Origin: Cristatella mucedo
Lineage: Eukaryota > Bryozoa > Phylactolaemata > Cristatellidae
DNA length: 64,000 nt
Assembly: GCA_009760855.2 (NCBI GenBank)
Contig: WPIO01000157.1
Location: forward strand, 762,001 to 826,000
Reading direction: 5' to 3'
Shown here: positions 46,751 to 58,729 of the stretch, piece after piece
Layout: every line of letters starts with the position of its first letter
How positions within the stretch are numbered: the stretch's first letter is position 1
The notes under the pieces: model-generated
Told to the model about the DNA's origin: nothing
The model's database searches: none
What the model saw: the letters and a program-made list of their open reading frames with translations, nothing else
Made by a program: the position numbers and the translations under genes

Positions 46751-47078
46751 GTGGAAATTGTAAGAATTTAATTTTCATGCTGCCCCTGGGCACTAACTTG
46801 TTGGCCTGTCAGTGAAAGCTTACCGGATACATTTGAGAGGAAATCTTTTACTTGAAAATTCTTGAGACTAAAATGTATCACTCTAATGCCTTTAGTAATC
46901 CGTAGCACAAACTAATGGGAAAACTCAGCTTTGATATATGTAGGCAATCCAAAACTAACGCCTGTCTAACTGCTTTTTGTTAAAGAAACCTCACGGGTAT
47001 GTAGTCCTGTACTGTGCAAGATGTATTGTGCTAACGGATTCAAGAGAGACAATAAAGGCAGTGAATTTTGTTCCTACA
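46751..47078 (+). pseudogene. Decayed antistasin-type gene, copy C
   Basis: The start codon position reads GTG (46751). The exon 1 donor is intact (46812) and so is the exon 2 acceptor (TTGTTAAAG before 46986). Exon 2 (46986-47078) keeps VCSPVLCKMYCANGFKRD, but the fourth Cys is Ser (KGSEFC) and the last Cys is Tyr (CSYS), losing two disulphide partners. GTAAGT follows. With no ATG and a broken cysteine pattern it is a pseudogene or at best strongly altered. Confidence 0.75.
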
Positions 47079-49692
47079 GTAAGTAGGCTGGCCACTCACA
47101 AGGTAAAGTGTCTATCAAAGCTGTCAACTAATGAACCAAATGTATTATTGCACTCTAAATCTGCCAATTCTCTGCCAAATAATATCTGCTTTAGCTCCTG
47201 TGCCTGCTGTGCCGAAATTATAAAAAAAAGTCATACATATAAAGACATCCCAATGTGGTCCGATTGTTTACCGGATTATTTTTGCAACTTGAAGACTTGC
47301 TAATCAAACTAAGCTCAAAAGAGGCTAGCTAAAAAAAAGCGTGATTTTACTTGTTTCAGAAAAGATTTAACACAGTGATGTAACGTGATAAAGATAATAC
47401 AAACATATATATTGTAAACTAAAAACAATACCGACATTCCAATCTCTTTCAGACAACCTAATAATCACCCCTACTTTTCTAGGCTCGTTAAATTATTTAA
47501 ATGGAAGGACAGCCACATACTAGCAAGATAAGGAAAAATAAAATTTCCGTAAGCTCATTTAATAAAAGGTAACACCATTATTTACTAGAGGAATATGTTA
47601 TTATTAAGCTAACGTTTAAATTTCTTAAGAACCAATTTGTGTAAGTCAGTCATGAGTTCGAGGCTTTTAGGAAAAGTTCTTTGTTTTTATGCGTGTAGTA
47701 AAAAACCTTCAGTTATATTATCTTCAATAGTGCATATGTTTACTAATACTTACGGAATCAAAATCATTTGGAAACTCCTCAGTGACATGCAAGCGAAGCT
47801 GAACTCATTTTGAAAATTAAACTTAGATCATTGATGTAACGGCCTTTAGAGATCGAAACATAATTCATTTCCAGAAGTTTCTCTTTGTGTTAGTTTTCAG
47901 GTTGCACATAATTTGCAACATAAAACAAACTATTTCTTTTTTAACGCATCCATAGTCTGAAATTCGAATCAAATTCATCTAATTTTTCTCTTTTTAAAAG
48001 AAGCATGAGCCAAAGTTTGATTACTGCATTAATTTTTTCTGTATTTTTTAACGTTTACTCTTTTGGTAACGCAAACCAATTTATCTCTGTCTGTTTCGCC
48101 AAAAGGCCTCAACTCTTACATGCGTGTTAGGCAGGAGCGTTTCTATAGCTGCATATTTGGATGTCTTGAAGTCTGCTCAGTTACTTGGGTGGGCAATAGA
48201 TTAGGATTTAGCGGACAGGATGGATAAAATTTTCCGAGCATAATGGTTTCGAATACATTTATTTGAATGGATGTCTTTCTCATGGTAAAGAAAAAACATC
48301 TTGTACCTGAAATTTTTTTGTAGACAAAATTGGCTACATTAACTATTATCGTATCGTGAAGAATTGGTGCGTATTTTTTCCGCAAGCAATCATTAATGCA
48401 TAAATAGCCACGTTTAATTGTACCGATGCGAATGCATGTCTCACATAGAATGCTTATAGTTTCAAAATCCGATCCGGCATTGCCTGCGGCAAAAGCCGCC
48501 GTCTGTATATACACCTACTTACTGTTTAATTGACAAGGTCAATTAGACGGGTTCCATCAACACACGATCTATTAAAATTGAGGCAAAAATCTGAACTTTG
48601 AAAAACCTATCCATCTAACCTCACTGAATCTGTGATTTATGAATGTATGTAACCGCCATATCGAGAATGCTAAGCAAATGCACGCAAAGATTTGAAAGAT
48701 TTTACAAAAGCTTGTAACGGAGAATAATTGGTGACAATGAGCCGACATGCAATTACTGCTTTCACTTAAAACATTCATTTTAATGTTATTGCAGATTTAT
48801 TATTACTCGCGTTTGCAGAATAATTTATTTACTCTATATTGACCACCTTAAACAGCAATTACCAAATACTCATACAGTTTTTTCTGGAAGATGTACTGGA
48901 TCAATAATAACTCGCACTTTTCTGAGAAATCGAGTTAACACGTGCAGTGATTTTATAAAGGAGAAAGAAGCAGGTTAATATTCCATGAGTAATTCCTTTC
49001 TTGTAAGAGCGAGGTAAATCTAGCTATTAAACTTGCCTGAATACCCTTTGCCTTGCACAGTCTTCTAAAAGGAGCAGGTCTGAAACGATTTGGCTTTTTG
49101 AATTCCTCTATGCAAATGCCTGACCAAAGCATGACAAATAAACACAAAATAATGTCACCAACTGCACTGATGTTGATGGTTAGTTCAGATTACTAAAGTC
49201 TTCATCCAAACTATGAAATATTACATTTAGAAAGCTAAATATCACATGCCTTATTCGTATTTTATTTATATCTGCGTGTCTCATGTTATCATCTACAGAT
49301 ATTTTTTGAAAATGCTTTCCTTTGTGTACCCCATGTAAAATTGTTTTCAATGCACTTTTTCAGAAGCACCCTCGCCCCGCTTTTTGCGTTAGTCATTAAA
49401 GAGAGTTATCATAACTATTTCGGATTTATAAGCCTAGCTGGAATATCATAAGTTATTACTTTCATATCATATAAATACCTCACAGTGGATGGTGTTAAAA
49501 TAAACTATGAAGCGTCGAGATTAAAGCAGTTATTGTGATCACGAGCTAACTCTTGCAAAATCATTTCTTTGCCATTACATACGTATAAAAAGGTAGCTGA
49601 ATATATCTGTACGAACAGGCTTTACATAAATTTGGTTTTTATGTTGGATTACTAATGCGTGCCTTGATTCCGTGACCTATTTTGTATTGCAG

Positions 49693-49834
49693 GTTGTCAT
49701 CGCGAAAGTCGTGTCAAGGAAATTTACATCACAGCCTTTGGAGAGATTGCCAATCTGAAAATAAATAGAAAACAACACAAAATATGGCATTACAAAAACG
49801 GTATTTTGTTTTTAGATAAGAAGAAAGTGTAAGA
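49693..49834 (+). CDS. Candidate last exon in unit C
   Basis: The acceptor-like TTTGTATTGCAG precedes a phase-1 frame SCHRESRVKEIYITAFGEI that stays open about 47 codons to TAA near 49832. AATAAA occurs at 49760. Units A and D have the homologous sequence but stop earlier (TGA, TAG). The differing lengths argue against strong coding constraint, so this may be a pseudo-exon of copy C. Confidence 0.22.
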
Positions 49835-50930
49835 TAAGTTAACAAGTGATCTAAAGCAGTGGCCAGTATTTGCTGAGTGACTCGCTTTTCAGTTTCTTAA
49901 CGTAGAATCTCGTCACTCATGATAAGTCGGAATCCCGACTGATGCAAGTTCTTGTAATTTGATGCTCGAACAGAGACCCAAAAGTGGCTTAGTAAGTAAA
50001 AAAAAAAAAAAAACATGTTCAAAATCTTTACCAAATCCTTTCCATGCAAAGTAAGGAGTTGATTGATTGTCACCAGTTTGCTGAGTAGTAAAGAGTGTGC
50101 AAAATGTCGCATCCATCGTGGTGAGAGATGTCTGCGGCCACTCTCTGTACAGAATACATATGAATCCGGGTGACCGATGAAGAAATTTGTAAATTTCCGG
50201 TTGTTTTCTGCTAGAATCTGCTCGAGCTGGAACCTAATAAAAACCCTATTATTGCACCCGGACTATTTAAAGGTTATAGTAGTGTGCAGAAAAAAATCCC
50301 CAAAGACTCCTGCACTGGTGCAGCAGAGCTACTGGTAACAAATCAGTGTCAGAAAACATCGTTAAATAGCCAAGCCAACTGGAGACAACGGGCCATTACG
50401 AATTCCCCATATATGGATAGTAGGAGTGATGTGGCAGTTTCGTATGTCTATCAAACCATGCCCTAAATACCCACGTAGTCCGCCTTGATACACATCATCC
50501 GAGACATTTTCGTGACAATTTCGTGACTTGCTCCTCCTTTTTTTAGTTGGCCCACAGAGTCTGTTTAAGTATTTATGCAACTAAAAGATGTAGATAAATC
50601 TTTTTTCTAAGCAGCATTTCATAAAAGGAGCAGTCATCAACATTTTTCATATAGTCAGCTATATACTAACCCTCTAGAACATAACTTTTTTTCTAGGGGA
50701 GAGAGGGCAGCTTAATCCTTTGCTAGCTGAGAGACATAGAGGCCACAAGAGTTTACTCATCGTGGTTAGGTAAGGTTTATGGCTACTTTTGAGATTAATC
50801 GTTTCGCGAAAGATAGACCAACTAAATCAATAACGGCCGAATTGAGTTACATCTTTTTTTTTAAATTGCAGGCAGTGCTAATGTCCTGGAGTGACCTTGT
50901 GCGATGTAGATGTAATGCAATTTTATTTTG

Positions 50931-51655
50931 CACCAGTTTACGTCTAAGGTTATGCTTCAGCGTATCGGCTTACAGTGAATAGGCTTTTAAAAATATAAAG
51001 AGTCTGTTAATAATTTACAAGCAACCAAGCACGGCACTTGTTGTTAATAGGTCTTAGCATGGTTTTTTTCTGGAGTTATAAAACTACAGCTTTCTTGACA
51101 TGCTGAACACCTGAATCTACATCAGGCAAACTACCGTATCATATTTCAAGATATTTTGCTTATCACAGAAATAGAATGAATCCCGAGTTAAGTTAAGGTA
51201 CAGAAGAGAAACACACAAGCGGTTATGATGGGATTAAGTTCACCCTGAGGCTATACCAAAGTATTCATATTGTATATTTTTTTGTATTTCGGCACCAGTA
51301 AACGTCTAAGGTTATGCTTCCAAGTATCATCTGACAGTGAATAAGCTTTTGAATATATACAGAGTCTGTTAATAACTCAAAGACAACCAAGCAGGGCAAT
51401 TCTTCAAAGGTCTTTGTTCGGTTTTCTTATGGAGTTACATAACTACAGCTTTCTTGACTTGCTGCAAAGCTGAATCTACATCAGGCAGCCTACCGAACAA
51501 TTTTTCGAGATATTTTGCTCATCACAGAAATACAAATGATCCCGTTTCAAGCAAAAGTAATAAAGAGAAACATACAAGCACCTCTGATAGGATTAATTTC
51601 ACCTAGAGGCTATACCAATATATAATGATAGCATGTTATTTTGTATTTTGGCTCG
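50931..51655 (+). repeat. Direct tandem duplication of about 360 bp
   Basis: 50931-51291 and 51292-51655 share CGTCTAAGGTTATGCTTC, AGAGTCTGTTAATAA, ACTACAGCTTTCTTGAC, CTGAATCTACATCAGGCA, GATATTTTGCT and GAGGCTATACCAA in the same order. Divergence is moderate. No ORF is conserved. Confidence 0.9.
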
Positions 51656-51789
51656 GTCTGACTAAATGCCGTTTGGAGACCCCAACTGGCCCAGTTAGAT
51701 ATTTTAAGTGTATCTGGCTCATACTTTCTAATGTCTTACTATTGTGAATCACTATACTTATCACTTACTATACTATTACTTACTATAGC

Positions 51790-52440
51790 GTGAATCACAG
51801 TTTGTTATCACATGAATTATTCATATTTTATATGTATCCATGTGTCTCATGTTATCATCTACAGATATTTTTTTTTAATACTTTCCTTTGTGTACCCCAT
51901 GTAAAATAGTTTTCGATGCACTTTTTCAGAAGCCCCCCTCACCCCACTTTTTGTGTTTGTCATTGCTGAGAGTTTTCATGCCTATTTTGGATTGTTTGAC
52001 CTGGCTTAAATTTAAAAGCTATTACTGTAAGTTAATATAAATACTTTAATGTGGCTTATATGAATTAAAGTATAAAGCATCGGGATTAAGGCAGTTATAG
52101 TGATCACGAGCTACCTTTTGCAAAAGCATTTCGTTGCCATTACATACGGATCAATAAGTAGCTGAATAAATCTGCATGAGCAGATTTTACATAAATTTGG
52201 TTTTTATATTGTCTTACTAATGACTGCCTTGATTTGGTTACCTATTTTGTATTGAAGGTTATCATCGCCAAAGTCTTGTCAAGGAAATTTAGCTCACAGC
52301 CTTTGCGGACGTGGTAAATCTGACAATGATTTTTTTTGAAAACTAAATAAAAATAAACGTAATAGAAAATATATTTTGTTTTGAGATAATAAGAAAGTGT
52401 AAGAGAAAATACCGAACAGTTGTCATTTTCTTAACATGGA
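51790..52440 (+). repeat. Duplication unit D, truncated (3' part only)
   Basis: Aligns with 49230-49870 of unit C and 4800-5250 of unit A, including TCTACAGATATTTTTT, TGTACCCCATGTAAAAT, GATCACGAGCTACC and GTCTTGTCAAGGAAATTTAG. It starts mid-unit and carries only the region of the candidate last exon (acceptor GAAG before 52258, in-frame TAG, AATAAA after). Confidence 0.8.
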
Positions 52441-52799
52441 ATCTTATTTCTCACGAAAAGTGGTTTAATAAACATTTTAATAATTATTAGTGATTAAAGC
52501 AGTGCATGAGCTTTGTTTGACTGATGGATCATTTTCTGAGCAACAGCCTCCCAGTTATAGTTTTTAATACTGGTGAAAACTCGAAGTACAAGAACATGGT
52601 AACATTGCCGGCACAATCAATACTGGTGATGGTGTGAAGAATGGCACCATAATATTGTGATGAATTCAACGATGCAGCACCAAACAGCCAGAAGGGCAGA
52701 GCGGATGTTACACTGCCGTGTTTTTTATATTACAGTCGAAACCAGAGCTAATTGAGGCGAGAATTACGTAGCCTAAAGGCTTCATCTTTGGCAAAAAGT

Positions 52800-53297
52800 G
52801 AGAAAGTACCATAGATAAGTAAGCATTGCAGTCGAAAAAACTGAACAACTTGAAAGAAGCAGCTAGAGACAGCTGGAAGGATTGGCCAAATCCAACTGCT
52901 ACGCATGTTTCGTTACAAAGTAATTAGAGAAATGAGGTCCGCAGTCAATAATCTGCCGGATGTAAGATTGGGGCGACAAACGATTTAGGAGCAAATTGTT
53001 GAGGAAAAGATTGTGGTCAATGGATGACCTGAGGGCATAAGGAGTGTACAACCTGTGCAGGAGTTAAGCTTTGTCAAACATCGCTAAGCCAGGACGTGGC
53101 GGGCGGTTATGAGTAAGAACTTAGCTCTTCATTCACTGATCGACGGAAGCCATCACGTTTCTTACAAAAAAAGGGACACTCGGGTGAACGCCTATGATTT
53201 TAGACTAACCTTTCAGCCACATGCATCACCAGCTACAGAGGCGTAAGACTTTTTGATTCGACTTGACAAAGTTTAATTGCAGTAATCACATCCTAAC
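52800..53297 (-). mobile_element. LINE family C, C-terminal reverse transcriptase remnant, minus strand
   Basis: The minus strand gives a DYCN motif (about 53270), then VMASVDQ and MKS, VLTHNRPPRPGLAMFDKA, LLHRLYTPYALRSSIDHN and LNRLSP. This fits the LHWLPVDQRIKYKVL, APSYL, YTPxRxLRSS and LWNSLP series of a CR1/L2-clade ORF2. It differs from the L2 and B families of this window. A related scrap lies at 59690-59830. Confidence 0.6.
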
Positions 53298-53669
53298 TTT
53301 TAGTCCATAATTAACCGATTGGACTTGCTTTTTAATGATTCTTGGCAATATTCTGAGTAAATATCCAAGCTTTGTTTGAAGATGTGACTTCTACAACAGA
53401 CACCCGGCAAGGGCCTACCGACGAAGGCTGCGTTATTATTTTCATATTTATCGAACTGATCTCATCTGAATAGCTGTGTAGTTTTTGATCTCAAGAGTCT
53501 GCAGACTTTTTCGTAGGCGTTAAAAGTGGTTACATTTTAAAACACGAACTCGCGACCGTTTTTCGAATGCAGACGTCAGGACCTTTCAGCCACATAAGAG
53601 TATTTCGATCTCTTAGCTACACCAAAAGAAATTATTCCGGCATTTTTATTTGTGGTCTGAAAGTATGGT

Positions 53670-53915
53670 CAAATGGTTAGTGGTGCCGAGCACAGTAATC
53701 AGCATAATGTGGTTAGACGTGATACATGCAAGGTCAAGATGTACATTTACTTAGTGGCAGTATGCTTAGTATGCAGCGTCAGAAAGCATTTCGCAAAACA
53801 AGTACGAATGACAAGGACCAACTAGATTCTGCGATAAACAGGTTCATTTTTAGCTTCTTTTAAGAAGTCAAGTCACGAGACACGACGCCATTAGGAAGTA
53901 AGTTAACAGTGGCCA
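53670..53915 (-). mobile_element. L2 scrap inside the large duplication, copy 1
   Basis: TGTGGTTAGACGTGATACAT, TTAGTGGCAGTATGC and the following CTTCTTTTAAGAAGTCAAG echo the minus-strand L2 3' region (GTTAGGGGTGACATGCAC, TTAGTGGCAGCATGC). The hairpin and tail are missing. The same scrap lies in copy 2 at 61190-61430. Confidence 0.55.
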
Positions 53916-55260
53916 CGCTCGAACCTGCGTGCACAACAGCTATACCTTAAGCTTCATTTCAAACGCACTGCAGTGGCTTGTGCGCCAGCGGACGACAGCC
54001 GTAAACCTCACGTTCACAACAGCACTGGTCCGTTCCAACACACAAGCTTAGCCGGCGAAGCGTGAGTCTTTAGGAGTCGAGGCTAACGAGTCGTCGCTGT
54101 GGCACCCATGTTCGTCGCGATGCCCACTGTAGGCGAGCATGGCCGCGAAGAAGTGTGTTCATGCCGTAATATAACGATTCAATATCCCCCGCGGCATATA
54201 GCATAGCGTTCAAGGGGCACACAGTGTGCAACACTAGCCTAGCATACAGCTATCTACTTTCGTACGACGCACAAAGAACTCTCCAGCCAAGCTCGTAGCA
54301 ATTAGCACCACCACCGAAATAGTGTACGACGTTTGCTTTGCATGACGCCAAGCCATGGACAATGACACAGTCAGTTAAAAAATAGAATAGTTCAATAAAG
54401 CGACTACAATGTAGGCAGTCGTAACACAGTGGATAGTACCAGGCCATCGTTTCACCGTGCTCCCTTTAAATGCCTAAGGGGGCGCAAGAAAGACCAAGAG
54501 CTGATGAATGTCAAGTGGCGCCAGCGAACACTTGCCACTGCACACTACTGAATAGGTAGCTACAGATCGGGCCGAGATTTGAGGCAACCAGTTCGACCGC
54601 TGAGTGGACGCTGCCGGACTGGCTGCGGAGGTCACCATAAAGGAACGACGAGCGATAGCCAGTGATGACGTCTTCCCCGGACGTGCTGCCAAGCCTGAAC
54701 CCAGTGCTGCTCGGAAGACTGCCCCCACTGGCAGGGGCAATAGATTGCATGCCAGGCGCTATAGAGGCGTACAGTGCTCGGTACTTTTGTGGGTAACCAT
54801 CAGTTGGACCCCGGACCATCTTCTCAGTAGCCCGATTCGCTAGAGGAGCTGTGTGAGTAGGTGCACCATAGCCGGCCTCGACGGAGTTGTGTAGGCTGAG
54901 TGAAAAGTGGCGGATAGTTGAAAGGCGTACGAAGATGGAAAGAGGGCAGATATCAGGGTAGTGCCTTCACAAACCACGAGACTAACTCGAAGCAAGCAAT
55001 AGGCAATTGTCGCAGTAGGCCTTTGTTGGTGGTCGCGTTGTAGTTGCTAGCAACTGAGCTTGGACAGTGAGGCAGCTAGCAGGCCACTCGCCGACTGCCG
55101 ATGATGAGGACAGACTGCAGCAACAAATGAATAGGCGCTGTGATCGAGCGATGCTGTTGCAAATAGGCATTACTCAGTCGGAAGAATAAAGAAAACCAGC
55201 CACAGCTAGCTATGGGAGGTTGCAACATTCGGCTTGACGTCAGATGATCCATCTCTGTAC
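53916..55260. other. GC- and CpG-rich core of the duplication, copy 1
   Basis: Base composition changes sharply from AT-rich flanks to a GC-rich, CpG-rich stretch, duplicated at 61431-62770. An AATAAA lies at about 55186 on the plus strand near its right end. ORFs of 79-102 codons exist on both strands, but indels between the two copies (such as at 54721-54740) shift them, so they are not conserved as coding. Possible readings are a CpG-rich promoter and untranslated first exon, or an LTR-like or terminal part of an unrecognised transposon. I cannot choose. Confidence 0.5.
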
Positions 55261-55914
55261 ACCTGGCTTATTGTAAGCCTGTTCTATACTAGCAGCTAGC
55301 TATGTGTTTTCGGAAAAATTATGAGTTCTGGCTTGCATCGAAAACTGGGTATTGACTTTTCTGATTTTCACTTACGGAGTTATAACTGTGGACTGCACAA
55401 GAGCTAAATAATCGATCCCTGGATTCTTTTGAAATAAAGATCACAATTGCATCCGCCAATAGCAGCTTAAAGATTCCACATCCACAATGAAGAGTACTGC
55501 ATTTAATGGCCACCAAAGGCAATGCCTGTTAAGCAGCACCCATCGCATAGAATAAATTTCTTTCCTTCTACGTCCTTGCGAGTCCATGTGTATGTAGTAG
55601 ATTTTTTAAGAAGTTGGAAACTCAAGTTAGCAACTATATGACCAATAAAAGAAAGATTGGTTTAATCGCTATTAAGGGCCATTTTAACACGATGGCAGAA
55701 ATAACGTGTTAAGTAAAAGAATCTTTAAAGACATGCGATTCCTACAAAGTATACTTTAGCATTTCGCCATCAGTGCTTCATTTTACAATAATTGCCACAA
55801 AGAAACTTTTGAAGACATAGCGAACCATTGCTGCTGGCTCATTGAGGGCTATTGGTTGACTATCACTCTGATTTGTATAGGTGAACTATCACTACTACAC
55901 ATTCATATAGGTAT

Positions 55915-56110
55915 GGCTAGGCTTGTTATAGTCGTAATGGCTCACTAGGTAAGGTGGTTGCTTTTTCACGACCTCGGCCCCGAGGTCGTGGGTTTCGAAT
56001 CCTGTGGTGGGCGATCCTTTATCGCCACTGCAAAGCGGTGGTGATAGCCGTAAAGGCCTTTCTGTCGCTATACAAAAAGAGGCTGTTAAATCAGCTAGTA
56101 TTTATTTATT
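55915..56110 (+). mobile_element. tRNA-derived SINE, family 2, best copy
   Basis: A-box-like TGGCTCACTAGGTAAGGTGG is followed by B box GGTTTCGAATCC. A conserved body follows (GGTGGTGATAGCCGTAAAGG), and the 3' end is TATTTATTTATTTA. Related copies are at 17215-17335 (minus) and 23690-23870. The 3' end does not match L2, so a different LINE partner is implied. Confidence 0.75.
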
Positions 56111-56589
56111 TATAGCCGGTAGGCTTAATTGCTAGTACAAAATAGAGAGACATCAAGTTTTGCTAACGGAAGAATTGGGTGTGAACAAACTGACTACTTT
56201 AAGCAACTGCTACCACTAAATTCTGGATTCTTCAGACTGTTGAACCAGCAATAGGACCCTCCCCCAAAGAATGCATACTCTCTTCCCTCTATTTCCCTTG
56301 TGACACAGAGCTGAGCTGCCTGCTCCATCAGTCCAGAGAGAGCTAAGTTTATGACTTCTATCCTAAAGGAGTAGAATTTCTGGTATACTGTGGAAGCAGC
56401 AGAGCATTGAATGTCTGACCTAATTTTGCAGGTTCTCTGGTTGGCAAGATTGGATTTGCCTTTAATGGATCAGCACATTCTATTCCAGGCAGATAATCAC
56501 GTGTTACTTGAGTGGATGGCGTCTATTCATTGAATGTTAATCCACGAGTCTTGAATCTGTCTTGCTGGATACTGGGAAACAGTATAATA

Positions 56590-56750
56590 TAATTCATTTC
56601 ATTTTAATATAATTAATTTATATAACGCCCCAAGAGCACTTAATTTCTATTCAGGCGCTTCACATATGCCTTAGCTCGCGAGCCCACGATCTCAGTCAGA
56701 CCTTGGTCGGAGCGAGCATCTCAACCACTAGACCAAACCAAGTATCCTGC
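56590..56750 (-). mobile_element. tRNA-derived SINE, family 1, with L2-like 3' end
   Basis: The reverse complement has TTGGTTTGGTCTAGTGGTTG (A box), GACTGAGATCGTGGGCTCGC (B-box region), then GTGAAGCGCCTGAATAG, TAAGTGCTCTTGGGGCG and an AT-rich tail. It matches 17640-17825 in reverse complement and shares the L2 terminal hairpin. Confidence 0.85.
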
Positions 56751-57589
56751 TCCCCCTGCCACTCACTTTCTGTATCTCAAAGAGGATTCTCCGGTCATCG
56801 AGCACATATCCATGAGAGGACTATGCATATGAAGTCACTACTGAATTTTAATCAGTCGTATTCCTGATTGCCTTCTCAAATCGTTTTCGAGAGGTTTTCT
56901 TGCTCTCATTGCCTAGCAAACAGCCAGGTACACAAATTCGTACTATAATAAGACGGATCAGCAATTTCGGCGTAAGTTCTGTGTAGGCTTAGACAAGATC
57001 ACGAGTCAGCCACTGGCAGGCTCAATTAAGTTCCTAATGCTAACGCTGCGAATCAAGTAATTTAACACAGCTTAAGACCATTAATTAGAAGCGTCTCCTA
57101 AAGTGTCTCCTTGAAGCGTATTACAGCTGTCAAAGGCAAAGGTTAAGTAGGTTTTTTGATGCACTTTCGATAGGAATGGTCACAGAGTTTGATTAATTTC
57201 CGAGAAGCTGAATAAGAAGAAAGAGGAATTGTTGAGTCGAAACTCGTGTCTATCATTACAAGATTTTCTTAAGTTTCTGCATTTTCGGGGGCTACGCTAA
57301 TTTATTCTTGAAGAAAGAGCTCGTCTCATGAAGGCCCAATGCTAAGCCATCTGCAGTCCCCACTTACAGACAAACTAGGTTCAGCATTAAGTCTGATTTG
57401 GAAAGTTTCTCCGGAAAAAAAACACACGTATATTTAAATCGGCCATTGTTTGGTCGATACTTCAAAAACTTGAATTAAATTCAGAGGTTTTAGCAAACTA
57501 TTATACAGCTTTAATTATTTTTTACACATCAAAGATTCTTGTAAATTTTGACACTAAGCACCTTGTATCAGACATTGCAATCAATACAT

Positions 57590-58725
57590 GTTCACAAAAA
57601 ATTCAGTCCGGTTCTAGCGATTCCGCTCGGCTAAAGTTACTCTCCTCCGTGTAGGGAATGACGAAAATTGCAGCAACGATGACTGGAATATCAATGCTCT
57701 AGTATCATTAAAGCTATAACGTGTCTTCTACGATATTAGTCACAATATTCTACTTGAACAATAGAGAATAACCACCAGTCAGACGAACGGGGCACCAATG
57801 CGGTTCAAATCGAACTTGCTTGGTGGTGCTCCATCCGTGTGGTGTGTGACTCAGGCCTCATCCACCAGATGTGTCACCTGTGGAGTCCTATGACAGTTCG
57901 TTCTCGGTTCTTTGCTGTTTTCCGCTGATTCTAGGCGTCTACCAAAAGTGATTTTGGCCCATAAAATAAGCCACAACTTTTATGCTAACGATAGTTAGCT
58001 GTATCTTTCGTCTTAACCCTCAGAATCTATGCAGTGAGTGATAAGTGTAATGCATGACATGTAGTCATTCATTTAATTTTTCTTTGGCTGGGCTTACCAA
58101 AGAAGGCAACAAGGCCACTGCAGCTGACTACGAAAACGGCTGCAAGGCTAGTCTTCAAGTCGCAAAGGTTTGAGCACGTGTATCCTTCACCAAAAGAGCT
58201 AGGATGGATACCGGTTAAGCAACAGATGCTGAGCCAAGTTTTTATGCTGACCCGCATGGCCGTCACGGCTTGGCTCCTTTGTACCTAGCTGAACTGTTGC
58301 ACCAGATTTAGCCACTTCGTGCCGTCTGGTCATGGGTGGAAATTTAATTAGCTCTTCCGTTCATCCGCTTAGAGACAGTTGGTGAGAGAAGTTTTAGCTC
58401 TGCAAGTCTTAGACTGTGGAACTATCTTCCAAAATTCTTAGGCAATGACAACTACTCTCCTGCTGCCGCCTACGGCTGATCTTTTTCGCAGGTCCTGAGC
58501 TCCTGCTTCCATGCTACTTACTACCCCAGCTGTTCTCCTGACTCTGTTTCCCACTTTCTCATTTTTGGGTGTGACGAAGTCTGTTGGCTACCGAATGCAT
58601 ATCGAAAGCTGCTTAAGCTGTGCGTGTGCTATACAGAACTCTCCTGTGTAACACCCATATTGTCTTCAATGCTTTGTAGAGTTACAGACGGAGATACGTT
58701 ACATTTGATCTTTAATGTCAGCTAA
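57590..58725 (+). mobile_element. LINE family B reverse transcriptase, plus strand
   Basis: Across several frames the order is a QSG start (about 57603), DISHNILLEQ (57735-57765), FKSNLLGG (57808), CGVL and VLGSLLFS (about 57880-57920), HNFYANDS and LYLSS (57968-58005; active-site YADD is YAND). After an internal deletion of the thumb start come FEHVYPSPKELGWIPVKQQM (58168-58225), LSQVFML, SFSSASLRLWNYLPKFLGND (58388-58450) and CWLPNAYRKLLKLCVCYTEL (58583-58640). It is dead. Its left half lies within the large duplication. Confidence 0.82.
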
Positions 58726-58729
58726 TTTC

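Larger units (their letters stand above)
46140..50930 (+). repeat. Duplication unit C
   Basis: Colinear with unit B on the left (46150-46715 against 37963-38525) and with unit A throughout, apart from a gap at about 48145 that corresponds to the LINE segment of A and B. It includes a decayed antistasin copy and a candidate last exon at 49693. It matches unit A to its end near 6110 (50778-50910). Confidence 0.78.
55690..57250. other. Segment present only in duplication copy 1
   Basis: Copy 2 passes directly from its equivalent of 55680 to that of 57255. The extra 1.56 kb contains a family 2 SINE (55915-56110), a family 1 SINE (56590-56750) and otherwise unrecognised AT-rich sequence. It may be an insertion here or a deletion in copy 2. 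Confidence 0.75.
53298..58060 (+). repeat. Large direct duplication, copy 1
   Basis: Aligns with 60828-64000. Shared anchors include ACACCCGGCAAGGGCCTACC (53400, 60927), AGTTAAAAAATAGAATAG (54373, 61891), TGCTGCCAAGCCTGAACCCA (54683, 62205), CAACTATATGACC (55629, 63191) and GATTCCGCTCGGCTAAAGTT (57620, 63607). Copy 1 has about 1.56 kb (about 55690-57250) that copy 2 lacks. The similarity is clearly higher than between units A, B and C, so this duplication is younger. Confidence 0.93.

Noticed and set aside
48143-48514. Minus-strand ORF of 123 codons in unit C
   Set aside because: The homologous stretch in unit B (44871-45071) keeps the frame only partly and then shifts by indels, and unit A is broken. 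It behaves as non-coding.
54511-54819. Minus-strand ORF of 102 codons in the GC-rich core
   Set aside because: The second copy (62030-62337) has indels that split it into different frames, and no domain is recognised. Long ORFs are expected by chance in GC-rich DNA.
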